Of a stretch of DNA of 64,000 bases, positions 1 through 8,379 are shown piece after piece. Below the pieces are notes generated by a model. The model saw nothing but the letters and a program-made list of their open reading frames with translations. It made no database searches and had not been told where the DNA came from. The translations under genes were made by a program, and so were the position numbers. This DNA is from Bradyrhizobium prioriisuperbiae (GTDB taxonomy: Bacteria > Pseudomonadota > Alphaproteobacteria > Rhizobiales > Xanthobacteraceae), in assembly GCF_032397745.1 (NCBI RefSeq), contig NZ_CP135921.1, positions 434,001-498,000 on the forward strand, in the 5' to 3' direction. The number at the start of each line of letters is the position of its first letter. Position 1 is the first letter of the stretch.

Positions 1-562
1 CGGTCTGCATCCGCTGGTACACCGCCTGGCTGTTCTGCTCCGGCAGGTCGGCGCGGCGGATACGAACGTCCACCACCGCAATGCCATAGCCGTCGGCCTC
101 GCGATCAAGCTGCTCGCGAATCCGCGCCATCAGCGCATCGCGCTCGTCACGCACCACCTGGATGAACGTCACCTCGCCGAGCACGCGGCGCAGCGACGAG
201 TTCAGCAGCGTGGTGAGCTGCAAGTTGGCGGCCTGGATCGAACCGACGCGCTGGTAGAAGCGCAACGCATCCTTGATGCGGTAACGCGCGAAGGCATCGA
301 CGACCAGACGCTTCTGGTCCGATGCGATCACTTCCTGCGACGGATTTTCCAGATCGAGAATCCGCTTGTCGATATCGATCACGGTATCGATGAATGGCCA
401 CTTGAAATTCAGACCCGGTTCGGTGACGACGCGGATCGGCTCGCCAAGGCGAACCACTAGTGCCTGCTGGGTCTGACGCACGGTAAAGGCCGCGCTGTAG
501 CCGACGATAACAATGGCGACCAGCAGCACCAGCGCAACAACTCCTGAAATGCCGGCCTTCAT
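1..562 (-). CDS. hflC: HflC, membrane protease modulator (3' end cut by window edge)
   Basis: SPFH/prohibitin-fold inner-membrane protein that forms the HflKC complex around FtsH and modulates degradation of membrane proteins. Reading from the ATG at 562 gives MKAGISGVVALVLLVAIVIV, a single N-terminal membrane anchor, followed by the SPFH core with LVVRLGEPIRVVTEPGLNFK and DIDKRILDLENPSQEVIASD, typical HflC sequence. The start overlaps the hflK stop by 4 bp (ATGA), so the two are translationally coupled. About 187 codons are present; the C-terminal part lies outside the window. The family and its pairing with hflK are unambiguous. Confidence 0.95.
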   Translation of the reverse strand, partial: MKAGISGVVALVLLVAIVIVGYSAAFTVRQTQQALVVRLGEPIRVVTEPGLNFKWPFIDTVIDIDKRILDLENPSQEVIASDQKRLVVDAFARYRIKDALRFYQRVGSIQAANLQLTTLLNSSLRRVLGEVTFIQVVRDERDALMARIREQLDREADGYGIAVVDVRIRRADLPEQNSQAVYQRMQT

Positions 563-1698
563 CGTGCGCTCCCGCCCTGTTGCTGTTGCGGCGCAGGCGC
601 CGGCTGTCGTCGCGAGAGTTCACTCAGCGGCAGATAAGGCACGATGCCGGGCGAGCCGCCCGCCGATCCCGGATCGATCACAACCTTTTCGGCCGAACCG
701 AGCACACGCTCCATGGTTTCGAGATAGATGCGTTGCCGCGTCACGTCGGGCGCCTTCTTGTATTCGTCATAGACCTTGAGGAAGCGCGCGGTCTGACCCT
801 TGGCTTCCGCCACCGCCTGCTCCTTGTAGCCCTGCGCCACCTGCAGGATCTGCGCACCGCGTCCCCGTGCATCGGGCACCACGCGGTTGGCGTAGGTCTG
901 GGCTTCGTTCTGCAACCGCTCGAGGTCGGCGCGGGCCGCCTGCACGTCGCGGAACGCATCGATCACCTGCGCCGGCGGATCGACCTTCTGCATCTGCACC
1001 TGCTGGATCAAAACGCCTGCCTTGTAGCTGTCGAGCGTCTTCTGCATCAAGTCCTGCACCGCCGCTTCCGTGGTGGTGCGGGCGCCGGTCAGGATCGGCT
1101 GGATCTGGGCGCGGCCGACTGCTTCGCGCATCGCGCTTTCAGCCACCGCTTTCACGGTGCCTTCGGGATTCTGGATGTTGAAGAGGTAGTCGCCGACGCC
1201 GTCCGGCTTGATGCGCCAGAGCACGGTGAAGTCCACGTCGACGATGTTTTCGTCGCCGGTCAACATCAGGCTTTCTTCCGGCACGTCGCGGAAGGTGCCG
1301 CCACGGCGCGATTCATCGTAGCGCATGCCGATGCTCAGGGTGGAGACACGCAGCGCCTTCGGCAGCAGCACGGTCTCGATCGGATACGGCAGGTGATAGT
1401 TCAGGCCCGGCTGCACGGTGCGAACATGCTTGCCGAAGCGCAGCACGACGCCCAGCTCTTCCGACTGCACGCGGAAGAACCCGGACAGCGCCCAGATCGC
1501 AATCGCCGCGACGACCAGGAGCCCGATGCCCATGGCACTGAAATGCCCGCCCGGCAGCAGCGTCTGCAGACGATCCTGCCCCCGCCGCAGAAGGTCTTCG
1601 AGATCCGGCGGCTTCGGTCCCGACGACTGCGGTCCGGAGCCCCATGGTCCTTTCGGACCCGAACCCCACGGGCCGCCACCTTGATTCTTCCACGGCAT
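559..1698 (-). CDS. hflK: HflK, FtsH protease modulator
   Basis: Partner of HflC in the periplasm-facing HflKC cage that regulates FtsH. The 379-residue product starts MPWKNQGGGPWG with a Gly/Pro-rich cytosolic leader (residues 1-35), one transmembrane helix at about 57-75, then an SPFH domain (VLRFGKHVRTVQPGLNYHLP) and a coiled-coil-like Ala/Glu/Gln-rich stretch, ending in a Pro/Gln-rich tail. The ATG at 1698 is chosen over longer in-frame starts because AGGAG lies 7 nt upstream and because the family begins with MPWxNQGGGPWG. hflC follows with a 4 bp overlap. Confidence 0.95.
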   Translation of the reverse strand: MPWKNQGGGPWGSGPKGPWGSGPQSSGPKPPDLEDLLRRGQDRLQTLLPGGHFSAMGIGLLVVAAIAIWALSGFFRVQSEELGVVLRFGKHVRTVQPGLNYHLPYPIETVLLPKALRVSTLSIGMRYDESRRGGTFRDVPEESLMLTGDENIVDVDFTVLWRIKPDGVGDYLFNIQNPEGTVKAVAESAMREAVGRAQIQPILTGARTTTEAAVQDLMQKTLDSYKAGVLIQQVQMQKVDPPAQVIDAFRDVQAARADLERLQNEAQTYANRVVPDARGRGAQILQVAQGYKEQAVAEAKGQTARFLKVYDEYKKAPDVTRQRIYLETMERVLGSAEKVVIDPGSAGGSPGIVPYLPLSELSRRQPAPAPQQQQGGSAR

Positions 1699-1847
1699 AG
1701 GTTGTCTCCTTGACCAGTCCAGCAGGGGGACCGGCGTAATACGGACGGCTTTATAGGGGACGGCTTCACCCCTTACAACGCGGCGTCTTGCTGCGCAGCA
1801 GGTAGGGTCGGCGCGATATTTGTCAATGTAAACATCGACAAACGGGG

Positions 1848-2384
1848 TTAATCGGCCGACCGGCGTATATATGTCGCATAAGTGAAATCGGCGCTGTCGA
1901 CCGCTGCGGCCGTATTTCTGACGCGGCTGACTTCCGTCCAGCGTGTTGGGTTCGGCTTCAACAACTCGGTGAGAAACACATCGCCTGCAGGCTGTGCGTG
2001 GACTTCGGTGATCTCCAGACGATCCGCTCGATCGAGCCATTGCTTATAAATTTCGGCGCCACCGATCACGGCAATTTCAGTGGCAAAACGACGCAGCGCA
2101 TCACCGCGCGCCACATCGTACGCGGCATCGAGCGACGGCACGACCACGATCCCCGGCGCTTGAAAGCCAGCATCGCGCGTTACCACGATGTTGGTGCGAC
2201 CCGGCAGCGGCTTGCCGATCGACAGGAATGTCTTGCGGCCCATGACCACGGGCTTGTCCAGCGTCAGCGCCTTGAAGCGCTTCAGGTCAGATTTCAGCCG
2301 CCACGGCATGGCATTGTCGTGACCGATGACGCCGTTCTCGGCGATCGCGACGACGAACACGATGTGGATGCCGCCGTCACTCAT
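1848..2384 (-). CDS. folA: Dihydrofolate reductase
   Basis: Reduces 7,8-dihydrofolate to tetrahydrofolate with NADPH, regenerating the cofactor consumed by ThyA, which is encoded two genes upstream. The 178-residue product has the DHFR landmarks in order: VVAIAENGVIGHDNAMPWRL with the substrate-binding region DLKRFKALT, the NADPH-binding VVMGRKTFLSIGKPLPGR, and VIGGAEIYKQWL. The ATG at 2384 ([10 protein letters not shown]) overlaps the end of the acetyltransferase gene by 8 bp; an in-frame ATG 21 bp further upstream is also possible. Cytosolic. Its position as third gene of a thyA-GNAT-folA run supports the assignment. Confidence 0.95.
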   Translation of the reverse strand: MSDGGIHIVFVVAIAENGVIGHDNAMPWRLKSDLKRFKALTLDKPVVMGRKTFLSIGKPLPGRTNIVVTRDAGFQAPGIVVVPSLDAAYDVARGDALRRFATEIAVIGGAEIYKQWLDRADRLEITEVHAQPAGDVFLTELLKPNPTRWTEVSRVRNTAAAVDSADFTYATYIRRSAD

Positions 2385-2871
2385 GCCGCCCGCCCTGCGA
2401 TCCAAGCTGCTGCAGGGCTTCGCCGGTCAGGCGGCACGTGGTCCAACCGTCCATCAGGGTCGCACCGATCGATTTGTAAAACGCGATCGAAGGGGTGTTC
2501 CAATCGAGCACCGACCATTCAAGACGCGCCCATCCATTGGCGGCACAGCGATGCGCCAGAGCGGCAAGCAGTGCCTTGCCGATGCCAAAACCGCGAAAAG
2601 CCGGACGCACGAACAGATCCTCCAGATAGATCCCGTGGCGGCCGCGGAATGACGAGAAATTGAGAAACCAGAGCGAGAAGCCGACCGGCGTCCCCTCCCA
2701 TTCGGCGATATCGCAAAACAGCCGCGGCTGCGGCGCAAACAGAGCCTGTTCAATCATCGCCTCGGTGGCAACGACGTCGTGCGACAGCTTCTCGTAGTCA
2801 GCCAGTTCACGCACGAAATCGAGCACCAGCGCAGCTTCGTCGGTCCGCGGCGGACGGATCGACAGGCTCAA
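2377..2871 (-). CDS. GNAT-family N-acetyltransferase (diamine acetyltransferase-like)
   Basis: The 164-residue protein has a single GNAT domain. The acetyl-CoA pyrophosphate loop is visible as [15 protein letters not shown] at about residues 88-102, preceded by the [10 protein letters not shown] strand and followed by the C-terminal substrate-pocket motif [13 protein letters not shown]. These features resemble spermidine/spermine-type acetyltransferases, but the substrate cannot be read from sequence. The start codon appears to be TTG (2869-2871), overlapping the thyA stop in TTTGA, with GAGG about 7 nt upstream inside thyA. It is sandwiched and overlapped between thyA and folA, so it is co-transcribed with the thymidylate cycle genes; whether its function is related is unknown. 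Confidence 0.85.
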   Translation of the reverse strand: MSLSIRPPRTDEAALVLDFVRELADYEKLSHDVVATEAMIEQALFAPQPRLFCDIAEWEGTPVGFSLWFLNFSSFRGRHGIYLEDLFVRPAFRGFGIGKALLAALAHRCAANGWARLEWSVLDWNTPSIAFYKSIGATLMDGWTTCRLTGEALQQLGSQGGRHE

Positions 2872-3662
2872 ACCGCGACCTCGGCCTTGATGTGCGGATG
2901 CGGATCGTAGCCTTCCAGCACGAAGTCCTCGAAGCGGAAGGCGAAGATGTCCTTCACGTCCGGATTGATCTTCATGGTCGGCAGCGCACGTGGTGCACGC
3001 GACAGTTGCAGCCGCGCCTGTTCAAGGTGATTGGAATAGAGATGCGCATCGCCGAGGGTGTGCACGAAGTCGCCGGCCTTCAGCCCGGTCACCTGTGCGA
3101 TTATCATGGTCAGGAGCGCATAGGAGGCGATGTTGAAGGGAACACCGAGAAACACATCCGCCGAGCGCTGGTAGAGCTGGCACGACAGCCGGCCTTTGGC
3201 GACATAGAACTGGAACAGGCAGTGGCACGGTGGCAACGCCATCTTGTCGACATCAGCCGGGTTCCAGGCGCTGACGATCAGCCGGCGCGAATCCGGACTG
3301 CGCCGGATCATCTCGATCACATTGCTGATCTGGTCGATCACGCGGCCGTCCGGCGCTTCCCACGAGCGCCACTGGCGGCCGTAAACCGGGCCGAGGTCGC
3401 CGTTCTCGTCGGCCCACTCGTCCCAGATGGTGACCTTGTGGTCCTGCAGGTATTTGACGTTGGTGTCGCCGGCGAGGAACCAGAGCAGCTCGTGTACGAT
3501 GGACTTCAGCGGCAGCTTCTTGGTCGTCAGCATCGGAAAGCCCGAGGCGAGATTGAAGCGCATCTGATGCCCGAACACCGACAGCGTGCCGGTGCCGGTG
3601 CGGTCGGTCTTCTCGGCACCATCGGCGAGAATGCGTTCAAGCAGGTCGTGGTATTGATGCAT
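2868..3662 (-). CDS. thyA: Thymidylate synthase
   Basis: Converts dUMP to dTMP using methylene-tetrahydrofolate. The 264 residues match the usual length of the E. coli-type enzyme. Visible motifs are the phosphate-binding [12 protein letters not shown] near residue 20, the catalytic cysteine in [14 protein letters not shown] at about residue 146, the [19 protein letters not shown] signature and the C-terminal [10 protein letters not shown]. It is the first gene of the overlapping thyA-GNAT-folA set. A stem-loop at 3777-3799 separates it from tctC upstream, so its promoter should lie in about 3663-3776. Confidence 0.98.
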   Translation of the reverse strand: MHQYHDLLERILADGAEKTDRTGTGTLSVFGHQMRFNLASGFPMLTTKKLPLKSIVHELLWFLAGDTNVKYLQDHKVTIWDEWADENGDLGPVYGRQWRSWEAPDGRVIDQISNVIEMIRRSPDSRRLIVSAWNPADVDKMALPPCHCLFQFYVAKGRLSCQLYQRSADVFLGVPFNIASYALLTMIIAQVTGLKAGDFVHTLGDAHLYSNHLEQARLQLSRAPRALPTMKINPDVKDIFAFRFEDFVLEGYDPHPHIKAEVAV

Positions 3663-3776
3663 CAGCGTTTTCTGGGGTTTGGGAACTGTATCGGGCTGCG
3701 ACTCAGGCAGCCGCCGGACGGATTATACACCCCGGTTCGTTGTTCCGAACATGGCCGCGCCGGTCCCAAACGACAA

Positions 3777-3799
3777 GGGCGGCCCCCGCGGGACCGCCC
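3777..3799 (-). terminator. Hairpin between tctC and thyA
   Basis: GGGCGG (3777-3782) pairs with CCGCCC (3794-3799), with further GC pairing inside. On the minus strand it lies about 40 nt after the tctC stop and is followed by TTGTCGTTT, a weak U-rich tail. It fits an intrinsic terminator for tctC that insulates thyA. Confidence 0.6.
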
Positions 3800-3841
3800 T
3801 GTTATCACCGGCCTTTATGGCCTGTGGATGACTTCCAGTGC

Positions 3842-4822
3842 TCAGTTGGTCGCCGGCTTCAGCACGGCGCTCCACTTGGCGACTTCGCTCTTCACCAGCG
3901 CCCCCAGCGCCGCCTGGGTGCGGCCTTCCGGCTTGGGGATATCGCTGCCGAGGTCGAGCAGCCGCTTGCGCACATTCTCGTCGTCCAGCGCCTTCGCCGC
4001 CGCAGCGTTGAGCTTGGCCAGGATCGGCGCCGGCGTCCCCTTCGGGGCGAATATCGCGTTCCAGGCCGACGCCTGGTAGGCCGGCAATCCGCCCTCGATC
4101 GTGGTCGGCAGGTCAGGCAGCGAGGGATTGCGCTCCGGCGTCGCCACCGCATAGGCGCGGATGGTGCCGCCCTTGATCTGCGGCACGGCGTTGACGATCT
4201 GGTCGCACATGTAATCGACTTGCTGGCCAACCAGCGCATTCATCGCCGGACCGGTGCCGTTGAAGGGCACACCAGTCGGCTTGATGTCGAGCACGGAATT
4301 CAACAGTTCGCACGACGAATACGACACGGAGCCGACGCCGGCATGGGCCATGTTGAGCTTGTCGGTGTTGGCCTTGAGATAGGCCACGAACTCTTTCAGG
4401 TTGCTGGCGGGAAAATCCTTGCGCGCCAGGATCAGGATCGGAGTGCCTGCAAGCAGCGCCACCGGCTCGAAATCCGTCTCGGGGTGATAGGCGAGCTTGG
4501 GATAGAGCGGCACCGCAGCGGCATGGGTGCCCATGTGGCCGGTGATCAGGGTGTAGCCGTCATTGGTGGCCTTGGCCGCCCGGGTCGTACCGGTGGTGCC
4601 GCCGGCGCCGACCACGTTCTCGATGACGATGGCCTGACCAAGCGTCTGCGACATGTGGCTGGCCACGATACGCGAAATCACGTCGGTCGGTCCGCCCGCG
4701 GCGAACGGCACGATCATGGTGATCTGGCGGGTCGGGTAATCCTGCGCGGCTGCAGGCACGGCGAAGGCGGTCGCCAACGTAAGCAGGCCCAGCGATCGCA
4801 GGAACAAACGGCTGAAAGACAT
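3842..4822 (-). CDS. tctC: Tripartite tricarboxylate transporter substrate-binding protein (Bug/TctC family)
   Basis: Periplasmic solute receptor that delivers a carboxylate to the TctA/TctB membrane complex. The 326-residue precursor begins MSFSRLFLRSLGLLTLATAF with a cleavable signal ending VPAAAQ, then the family hallmark YPTRQITMIVPFAAGGPTD followed by GGTTGTTRAAKA, and a downstream EPVALLAGTPI segment. The ATG at 4822 is preferred because GGGGGA lies just upstream and it places the signal peptide at the N-terminus. It lies downstream of tctB and tctA on the same strand but is separated from them by about 270 bp holding a repeat and a strong hairpin. The ligand cannot be predicted. Confidence 0.92.
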   Translation of the reverse strand: MSFSRLFLRSLGLLTLATAFAVPAAAQDYPTRQITMIVPFAAGGPTDVISRIVASHMSQTLGQAIVIENVVGAGGTTGTTRAAKATNDGYTLITGHMGTHAAAVPLYPKLAYHPETDFEPVALLAGTPILILARKDFPASNLKEFVAYLKANTDKLNMAHAGVGSVSYSSCELLNSVLDIKPTGVPFNGTGPAMNALVGQQVDYMCDQIVNAVPQIKGGTIRAYAVATPERNPSLPDLPTTIEGGLPAYQASAWNAIFAPKGTPAPILAKLNAAAAKALDDENVRKRLLDLGSDIPKPEGRTQAALGALVKSEVAKWSAVLKPATN

Positions 4823-4905
4823 GATTAAATCCCCCGAAACAATCGGACGTTGCGAACTCGCCCGTTTCGCGCTGGCGTAGCAGACTTGCCAGGGGTTGTA
4901 ATGAG

Positions 4906-4934
4906 CCAAACCGCCGCAGTTAGCGGCGGTTTGG
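4906..4934. promoter_or_regulatory. Strong hairpin between tctA and tctC
   Basis: A perfect 12 bp stem, CCAAACCGCCGC (4906-4917) and GCGGCGGTTTGG (4923-4934), with a 5 nt loop, 84 bp upstream of the tctC start. No T-run follows on the minus strand, so it may be an mRNA processing or stability element, or a leaky terminator, that lets the binding protein be expressed differently from the membrane genes. Confidence 0.55.
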
Positions 4935-4987
4935 ATTATCAATTCGTCCGAATCGGACGCGTGTAATGGGACACGTACGAACCTGGG

Positions 4988-5094
4988 CTAGAGCTTTTTC
5001 CGTTCCGATAGAATCGGAACGGAAGCTCTAGATTTTTGTTTTGACGCGTTTTCTTCACGCGAACCGGTGTCCACTTCGCTGGAAAACGCTCTAG
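4988..5094. repeat. Intergenic palindromic repeat, copy 1 (short form)
   Basis: 107 bp element bounded by inverted termini CTAGAGC and GCTCTAG. The first part folds into a hairpin around CCGTTCCGATAGAATCGGAACGG; a conserved linker TTTTGACGCGTTTTCT and tail CCACTTCGCTGGAAAACGC follow. It matches the copies at 9484 and 61621 but lacks their internal 22 bp hairpin. The tctA stop codon (TAG, minus strand, 5091-5093) lies inside its terminal repeat. I recognise this as an intergenic repeat common in Bradyrhizobium-type genomes. Confidence 0.85.
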
Positions 5095-6653
5095 TTCTCC
5101 GATTCGACAAACACCTCGTCGCGCTTGCGCTTCAGCGACGGCAGCACAGCGAGCACCAGCAGGAAGGCGGCGATCGCCATCAGGGTGGCCGACAACGGCC
5201 GGGTGAAGAACACGGTGGCATCGCCGCGCGAGATCAGCATGGCGCGGCGCAGGTTCTCTTCCATCAGCGGCCCCAGCACCATGCCGAGCAGCAACGGCGC
5301 CGGTTCGAAATCATGCTTCACCAGCCAGTAGCCGACGAGGCCGAAGGCGCCGGCCAGGATCACATCCATCGGCGCATTGTTGATGGAATAGATGCCGATG
5401 GCGCAGAAGATCACGATCGAGGGGAACATCAACCGGTAGGGCACGCGCAGCAGCCGCACCCAGATGCCGACCAGCGGCAGGTTGATGACCAGCAGCATCA
5501 GGTTGCCGACCCACATCGAGGCGATCATGCCCCAGACCAGCTCGGGCTGCTTCTGCATCACCTGCGGGCCCGGCACGATGCCGTGGATGGTCATCGCGCC
5601 CACCATCAGCGCCATCACCGCGTTCGGCGGAATGCCGAGGGTCAGCAGCGGGATGAAGGAGGTCTGCGCGGCGGCGTTGTTGGCGCTTTCCGGCGCCGCA
5701 ACGCCCTCGATCGCGCCGCGGCCGAAGCGCGACGGATCCTTGGCGATCTTCTTTTCGAAGGTGTAGGCGGCGAACGACGCGATCACCGCGCCACCACCAG
5801 GCAGAATGCCGAGAATCGAGCCGAGCACCGTGCCGCGGGCGATCGCGGGCGCGGAATCGATCAGGTCCTTTTTGGTCGGCATCAGACCGGTGATGTGCTC
5901 CTGCACCAGGCTGCGGTCTTCCTCCGCACCCTTGTCGAGGTTGCGGATGATTTCCGCAAAGCCAAACACACCCATCGCCACGGTGGCGAAGCCGAGGCCG
6001 TCGGCCAGTTCCGGAATGTTGAAGGCCATGCGCGAGACGCCGGTTTCGATGTCGGAGCCGACCATCGACAGCAGCAGGCCAAGCACGATGACGGCGATCG
6101 CCTTCAGCACCGAGCCCTTGGCCAACACCACGGCGAACACCAGGCCCAGCACCATCAGCGAGAAGTATTCGGCGGGACCGAACGCCAGCGCGAGCTTGGT
6201 CAGCGGCGCACCGAGCACGGCGATCAGCACGGTGGCGACGCAGCCGGCAGCGAACGAACCGATCGCGGCAATGGCGAGCGCGGGACCGGCACGGCCCTGC
6301 TTGGCCATCTGGAAACCATCGAGCGTGGTAACCACCGAGGTCGCCTCACCCGGAATGTTGACCAGGATGGAGGTGGTCGATCCGCCATACTGGGCGCCGT
6401 AATAAATGCCGGCCAGCATGATCAGCGCGCCGACCGGCGGCAGGCCGAAGGTGATCGGCAACAGCATCGCCACGGTGGCGATGGTGCCGATACCCGGCAG
6501 CACGCCGACCAGAGTGCCGACCAGCGCTCCGATCAGACACAGCAGGATGTTGGTCGGAACCGGGATCGACATCCCGCCCAGGAAAGCCGGAGTCCACTGC
6601 GTCAGCGCGAAGACGACCTTAAAGCCGAGCCCAAGGTTGGAAAAAATATCCAT
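5091..6653 (-). CDS. tctA: Tripartite tricarboxylate transporter large membrane subunit TctA
   Basis: The 520-residue permease has about 10-12 hydrophobic segments and the TctA signature GTLVGVLPGIGTIATVAMLL near residues 45-65, plus GIYYGAQYGGSTTSILVNIP and a second glycine-rich motif LGSILGILPGGGAVIASFA. It transports a carboxylate across the inner membrane with TctB, fed by TctC. The ATG at 6653 (MDIFSNLGLGF) begins 7 bp after the tctB stop. The C-terminus FVESEN ends at a stop supplied by the intergenic repeat, so the last few residues may have been altered when the repeat arrived. Confidence 0.94.
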   Translation of the reverse strand: MDIFSNLGLGFKVVFALTQWTPAFLGGMSIPVPTNILLCLIGALVGTLVGVLPGIGTIATVAMLLPITFGLPPVGALIMLAGIYYGAQYGGSTTSILVNIPGEATSVVTTLDGFQMAKQGRAGPALAIAAIGSFAAGCVATVLIAVLGAPLTKLALAFGPAEYFSLMVLGLVFAVVLAKGSVLKAIAVIVLGLLLSMVGSDIETGVSRMAFNIPELADGLGFATVAMGVFGFAEIIRNLDKGAEEDRSLVQEHITGLMPTKKDLIDSAPAIARGTVLGSILGILPGGGAVIASFAAYTFEKKIAKDPSRFGRGAIEGVAAPESANNAAAQTSFIPLLTLGIPPNAVMALMVGAMTIHGIVPGPQVMQKQPELVWGMIASMWVGNLMLLVINLPLVGIWVRLLRVPYRLMFPSIVIFCAIGIYSINNAPMDVILAGAFGLVGYWLVKHDFEPAPLLLGMVLGPLMEENLRRAMLISRGDATVFFTRPLSATLMAIAAFLLVLAVLPSLKRKRDEVFVESEN

Positions 6654-6660
6654 CACGCCC

Positions 6661-7392
6661 TCACTGCAAGAACGCTGGCAGCTGCTGGAATGGCAGCCCG
6701 AGCGCATAGGGGAAAAGGAAGGCGCAGAACAAGGTCAGCAGCACCCCGACGATGATCGCCTCGCCCCATCGGGTTTCCGACGAGCCGGTCGCAGCAATCA
6801 AAAACGTGAGAATGCTCGACAAAATCAGACCGAGCGGACGGATCGCAAAAGCGAAAAACACGATCGCAAGCGTCACAAACAGCGGCCCGCGAACCGCAAA
6901 CCGCTGCAGCGGACTGCCGTCGGTCACAAGGCCGGTCACCGCGATCGCTAGACCGAGCAGAAACAACAATCCACAGAATAGCCGCGGCGCGGTTCCCGGT
7001 CCGAATGAAAAGCCGCGTTGGCCAGCGAGATCGATCGATGCCCAGAGCGCGAATAACGAGACGGCGATCATGACGATGCCGCCGTAGTAATCCTGCGGGC
7101 CTTTGATTCTCGGAAAAAGCGTAAAGATTGCGATCACGACCAACGGCAGGGAATAAAGGCCCAGCAAATTCTTGTCGGCGATGAAGCCCACGAGAGCCGT
7201 TGAGCCGGCCGAGATCGAGAACGGCCCAAAGATTCCCGGCGCAATCGAAAGAATCGAACGGACAAGAAAGGCTGCAATAGCGACCAGCTGTGGGGCGAAC
7301 GCAATAACCACCACGGCAGTGGAGCCTATTGGATTCCGAATCCCGATCCCGCGCGGCTCGACCCCCGCCATCCGATCTGGCGCTTTACTCAT
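6661..7392 (-). CDS. tctB: Tripartite tricarboxylate transporter small membrane subunit TctB
   Basis: The 243-residue membrane protein has about six or seven hydrophobic segments, including LLGLYSLPLVVIAIFTLF, GGIVMIAVSLFALWAS and AIIVGVLLTLFCAFLFPYAL, ending LPFQQLPAFLQ as in TctB proteins. Many TctB are about 150 residues, so this one carries an N-terminal extension with one or two extra membrane helices. The ATG at 7392 has GGGGAGGGG about 8 nt upstream; an in-frame ATG at 7398 is an alternative. It is the first gene of the tctBA pair, followed by tctA after 7 bp. Confidence 0.88.
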   Translation of the reverse strand: MSKAPDRMAGVEPRGIGIRNPIGSTAVVVIAFAPQLVAIAAFLVRSILSIAPGIFGPFSISAGSTALVGFIADKNLLGLYSLPLVVIAIFTLFPRIKGPQDYYGGIVMIAVSLFALWASIDLAGQRGFSFGPGTAPRLFCGLLFLLGLAIAVTGLVTDGSPLQRFAVRGPLFVTLAIVFFAFAIRPLGLILSSILTFLIAATGSSETRWGEAIIVGVLLTLFCAFLFPYALGLPFQQLPAFLQ

Positions 7393-7639
7393 CGACATCC
7401 CCTCCCCAAACACGAACTTGCCGTCCGTCTTACCTTTATTGCGTTGCCCTGCAAACCATTGCGTAGCTGGTTTGTCAAATTGTCAAACGCTGTTGTTACG
7501 CTCAGAACGAGAGGCAAGGCCACGCAACCGTGCACCCGTGATGCGCGCGCGCAATACAATGTTCGCGCGGCGCCTTCTGTAGCCTGCTTTCCGACCAAAA
7601 CTGTCTAGACAAGGCCCGTAGATCCGAGAACGCCGCCCC

Positions 7640-8160
7640 GGGCAGCATACCGCTCACAAAATAAGCAGCGACAGCGCGCCGCACATCGCGGTGGTGGCCA
7701 TCAGCCCGCCTGCGATAACGGCCACGTGATAGCCGATCAGGGGCACGATCAGGACATTGGCAGCAGCATGCGCGCGATGATGGCGAGGAGCAGCCCAACG
7801 GCAGCGCACGAGACCTCGCCAGGGTCCGCTGCAACGCATCCACCACACCAAAATGGGCATAGCCCGCCGCAAAAGCAGTGACGATCACCACCGGCGGCGC
7901 CAGCAGGCTGGTAAAGACCGCAACGGCCCCGCGGATGCCGCGGAAGCGCGACCCGAACACCACGGTCAGGTTGACGACGTTGGGACCGGCGAAATGGCAC
8001 AGTGCGAAGGCTTCGCTGAATTCATCCGCCGTCATCCGGCAATGCTGGTCGAGGATGGCGCGGCGGGCAAACACCAGCATGCCTCCGAAGCCGGACAGCG
8101 ACATCTTCGCGAAGGCAACAAACAACTCCGCCAGCGCCCCCGGCGAATGGGGACCGGCCG
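7640..8160 (-). pseudogene. chrA: Collapsed chromate transporter (ChrA) pseudogene
   Basis: Pieces of chromate-transporter protein occur in three reading frames. The first frame gives ELFVAFAKMSLSGFGG through PPVVIVTAFAAGYAHFGVVD, typical of the first ChrA half. A one-base shift near 7812 moves to EVSCAAVGLLLAIIARMLLP. After that the sequence jumps, in a third frame, to NVLIVPLIGYHVAVIAGG and TTAMCGALSLL, which belongs to the second ChrA half just after its usual APGP motif, and a further shift gives YFVSGMLPG. So a two-domain or two-gene chr system has lost its middle and its end. No intact start is evident. The usual LPGP in the first half reads AGP. Confidence 0.8.
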
Positions 8161-8260
8161 CAGCGCGGCGCCCTCGGCGAGACAAGCGGCAGGGCTGCCA
8201 GGTTCCGAATCCGGTGGCATCCCCCAAATTTGAAATGATGGCGGACAGCGGGCGAACTTC

Positions 8261-8287
8261 TTTTCCGCAAGGCTTTTTCCGCAAGGC
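8261..8287. repeat. Short tandem repeat
   Basis: TTTTCCGCAAGGC occurs at 8261-8273 and again at 8275-8287 (period 14). It lies in the otherwise gene-free stretch between the chrA remnant and the tmRNA promoter. No function is apparent. Confidence 0.7.
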
Positions 8288-8349
8288 ATTGAGCCATCCC
8301 AACGCGGCTTTGCGGGAAGGCCGTCAGCCATAGGCCGGTTCCCCGGCCT

Positions 8350-8378
8350 TTGCACCCGACGCCGTTGCATCCTATATT
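8350..8378 (+). promoter_or_regulatory. Predicted sigma-70-type promoter of ssrA
   Basis: TTGCAC (8350-8355), a 17 bp spacer and TATATT (8373-8378) form a near-consensus housekeeping promoter directly before the acceptor half of ssrA; transcription would begin at about 8385. A perfect 7 bp hairpin (AGGCCGG/CCGGCCT, 8332-8349) lies immediately upstream and may block read-in. Confidence 0.75.
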
Positions 8379-8379
8379 G

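Noticed and set aside
5067..6755. Long open frame antisense to tctA (about 560 codons)
   Set aside because: Composition is dominated by Arg, His, Gln and Gly from reading a GC-rich gene backwards; no recognisable domain, and tctA is unambiguous on the other strand.
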